Assembly: GCA_036274075.1 (NCBI GenBank)
Contig: DASUGK010000186.1
Coordinates: 1-26,853, forward strand
Direction: 5' to 3'
Length of the DNA stretch: 26,853 bases
Source of the DNA: CADEED01 sp036274075
Lineage (GTDB): Bacteria; Pseudomonadota; Gammaproteobacteria; Steroidobacterales; Steroidobacteraceae
Shown here in pieces: positions 26,254 through 26,853 of this stretch. Position 1 is the first letter of the stretch; each line of letters begins with the position of its first letter. The notes under the pieces were generated by a model. It was not told where the DNA came from. It worked only from the letters and a program-made list of their open reading frames with translations, and did no database searches. A program made the position numbers and the translations under genes.

Positions 26254-26853
26254 ATGCCACCGGACGAGCCACTGCAGCTGCTGGCCGCGAGCCTGGCTCG
26301 CGCCCGCGGCGAAGATTTCTTTCCCGTGATCGCCGAACATCTCGGCGCGACCCTGCGCGCGCGCGAGACCGCGATCTGCGAAGCCGCGTCCGGCGGGCGC
26401 GTCCGGACCCTGGCCGCGTGGCGCGCGGGCGCCGCGTTGTCCAACTTCGAATATGAACTGGCGGGCATGCCCTGCGAACGCGTGTACCAGGGCGAACGGC
26501 TGCTGATCGCCGTCGACACCGCCACTTTTCCGCGCGCCACCCAGGGCTACGGTGGCTACTACGGATTGCCGCTGACTGCGAAGGATGGCGCGGTGCTCGG
26601 ACACCTGTGTGCCTGGTTCGACACCCGCATCGAGCTCGGCGCCGAACAGCGGGCCATCTGCGACCTGCTGGCGAATCGCGCCGCCGCCGAGCTGCGCCTG
26701 GTGCACGTCAAGCGCGAACGCGCGCTGCTGCGCGCCCAGCGGCGGCAATTGCGCGCGGAGATCGCCGCGACACATGACGTGCAGGACATCGTCGGCGCCG
26801 GCGATTCGCATCAACACCTGCTCGAGGAAATCTCGCGGCTCGCAGCGTCCGAC
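26254..26853 (+). CDS. GAF-domain, probably sigma-54-dependent, transcriptional activator (partial)
   Basis: The frame from ATG 26254 stays open for 200 codons to the window edge with no stop. Residues about 20-155 form a GAF domain: ETAICEA, the ELAGMPCERVYQGE stretch, GYGGYYGLPLTAKDGAVLGHLCAWF, then LLANRAAAELR. The pattern closely resembles the sensory GAF domain of FhlA-like activators. A helical linker (RERALLRAQRRQLRAEI) follows. The last residues, VQDIVGAGDSHQHLLEEISRLAASD in short adjoining parts, match the entry to a sigma-54 AAA+ domain (IVG.S.....LL..I..VA.SD). The ATP-binding motif itself lies beyond the edge, so a different output domain cannot be excluded. It is 48 bp after the ABC permease in the same direction. 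Its ligand is unknown. Confidence 0.72.
   Translation, partial: MPPDEPLQLLAASLARARGEDFFPVIAEHLGATLRARETAICEAASGGRVRTLAAWRAGAALSNFEYELAGMPCERVYQGERLLIAVDTATFPRATQGYGGYYGLPLTAKDGAVLGHLCAWFDTRIELGAEQRAICDLLANRAAAELRLVHVKRERALLRAQRRQLRAEIAATHDVQDIVGAGDSHQHLLEEISRLAASD

Overview
The window is a GC-rich, densely packed stretch of chromosome, most likely from a gammaproteobacterium of the Xanthomonadales/Steroidobacterales/Nevskiales type. This is an inference from gene content: mpl, RNase D, a PPi-type phosphofructokinase, a K+-independent H+-pyrophosphatase, a TraB/GumN protein and a cpdA-like phosphodiesterase. I saw no rRNA, tRNA, CRISPR array, phage genes or complete insertion sequence.

Layout. 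The 3' end of a NIPSNAP-like gene (2-118, +) faces a central-carbon operon on the minus strand, tkt-gap-pgk (4530 down to 260), which ends in a clear Rho-independent terminator. Next on the minus strand is a coupled pair, a SAM methyltransferase and an exported DUF6624 protein (6382-4677). Divergent from these is a plus-strand operon of a cpdA-like phosphodiesterase, a TraB/GumN envelope protein and a CPBP-family membrane protein (6539-9128), with a CRP-like site placed exactly for class II activation. A minus-strand operon follows: a membrane protein, mpl and a LON-domain protein (11734-9196). Then come rnd (+), adk (-) with an unusual basic tail, the PPi-dependent phosphofructokinase (+), a glycine-zipper envelope protein (+), hppA (+) and msrB (+). 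After a small unknown gene (-) and a DoxX-family gene (+), the last part is a two-component system (response regulator then kinase, -). It is divergent from a three-gene MacB-like ABC export system (adaptor, ATPase, large FtsX permease, +). The window ends inside a GAF-containing, probably sigma-54-dependent activator (26254 to the edge).

How the genes fit together. tkt, gap and pgk supply pentose-phosphate and lower-glycolysis steps. The PPi-dependent phosphofructokinase, adenylate kinase and H+-pyrophosphatase lie within about 5 kb and all act on the PPi/AMP products of biosynthesis. The kinase/regulator pair and the ABC genes look like a self-contained sensing-and-export module for the envelope.

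Most notable signals. (1) Palindromic elements sharing a GGGGnC(A/T)GA-type core sit in all three non-overlapping convergent gene junctions and nowhere else I could see. One is a 103-bp near-perfect palindrome that encodes the same C-terminal residues and stop codon for both facing genes. (2) A CRP-like operator lies exactly 41.5 bp upstream of the predicted start of the cAMP phosphodiesterase gene, suggesting feedback control. (3) Adenylate kinase carries an 84-residue Lys/Arg/Ala tail with no acidic residues. (4) The response regulator is NtrC-like but lacks the AAA+ domain.
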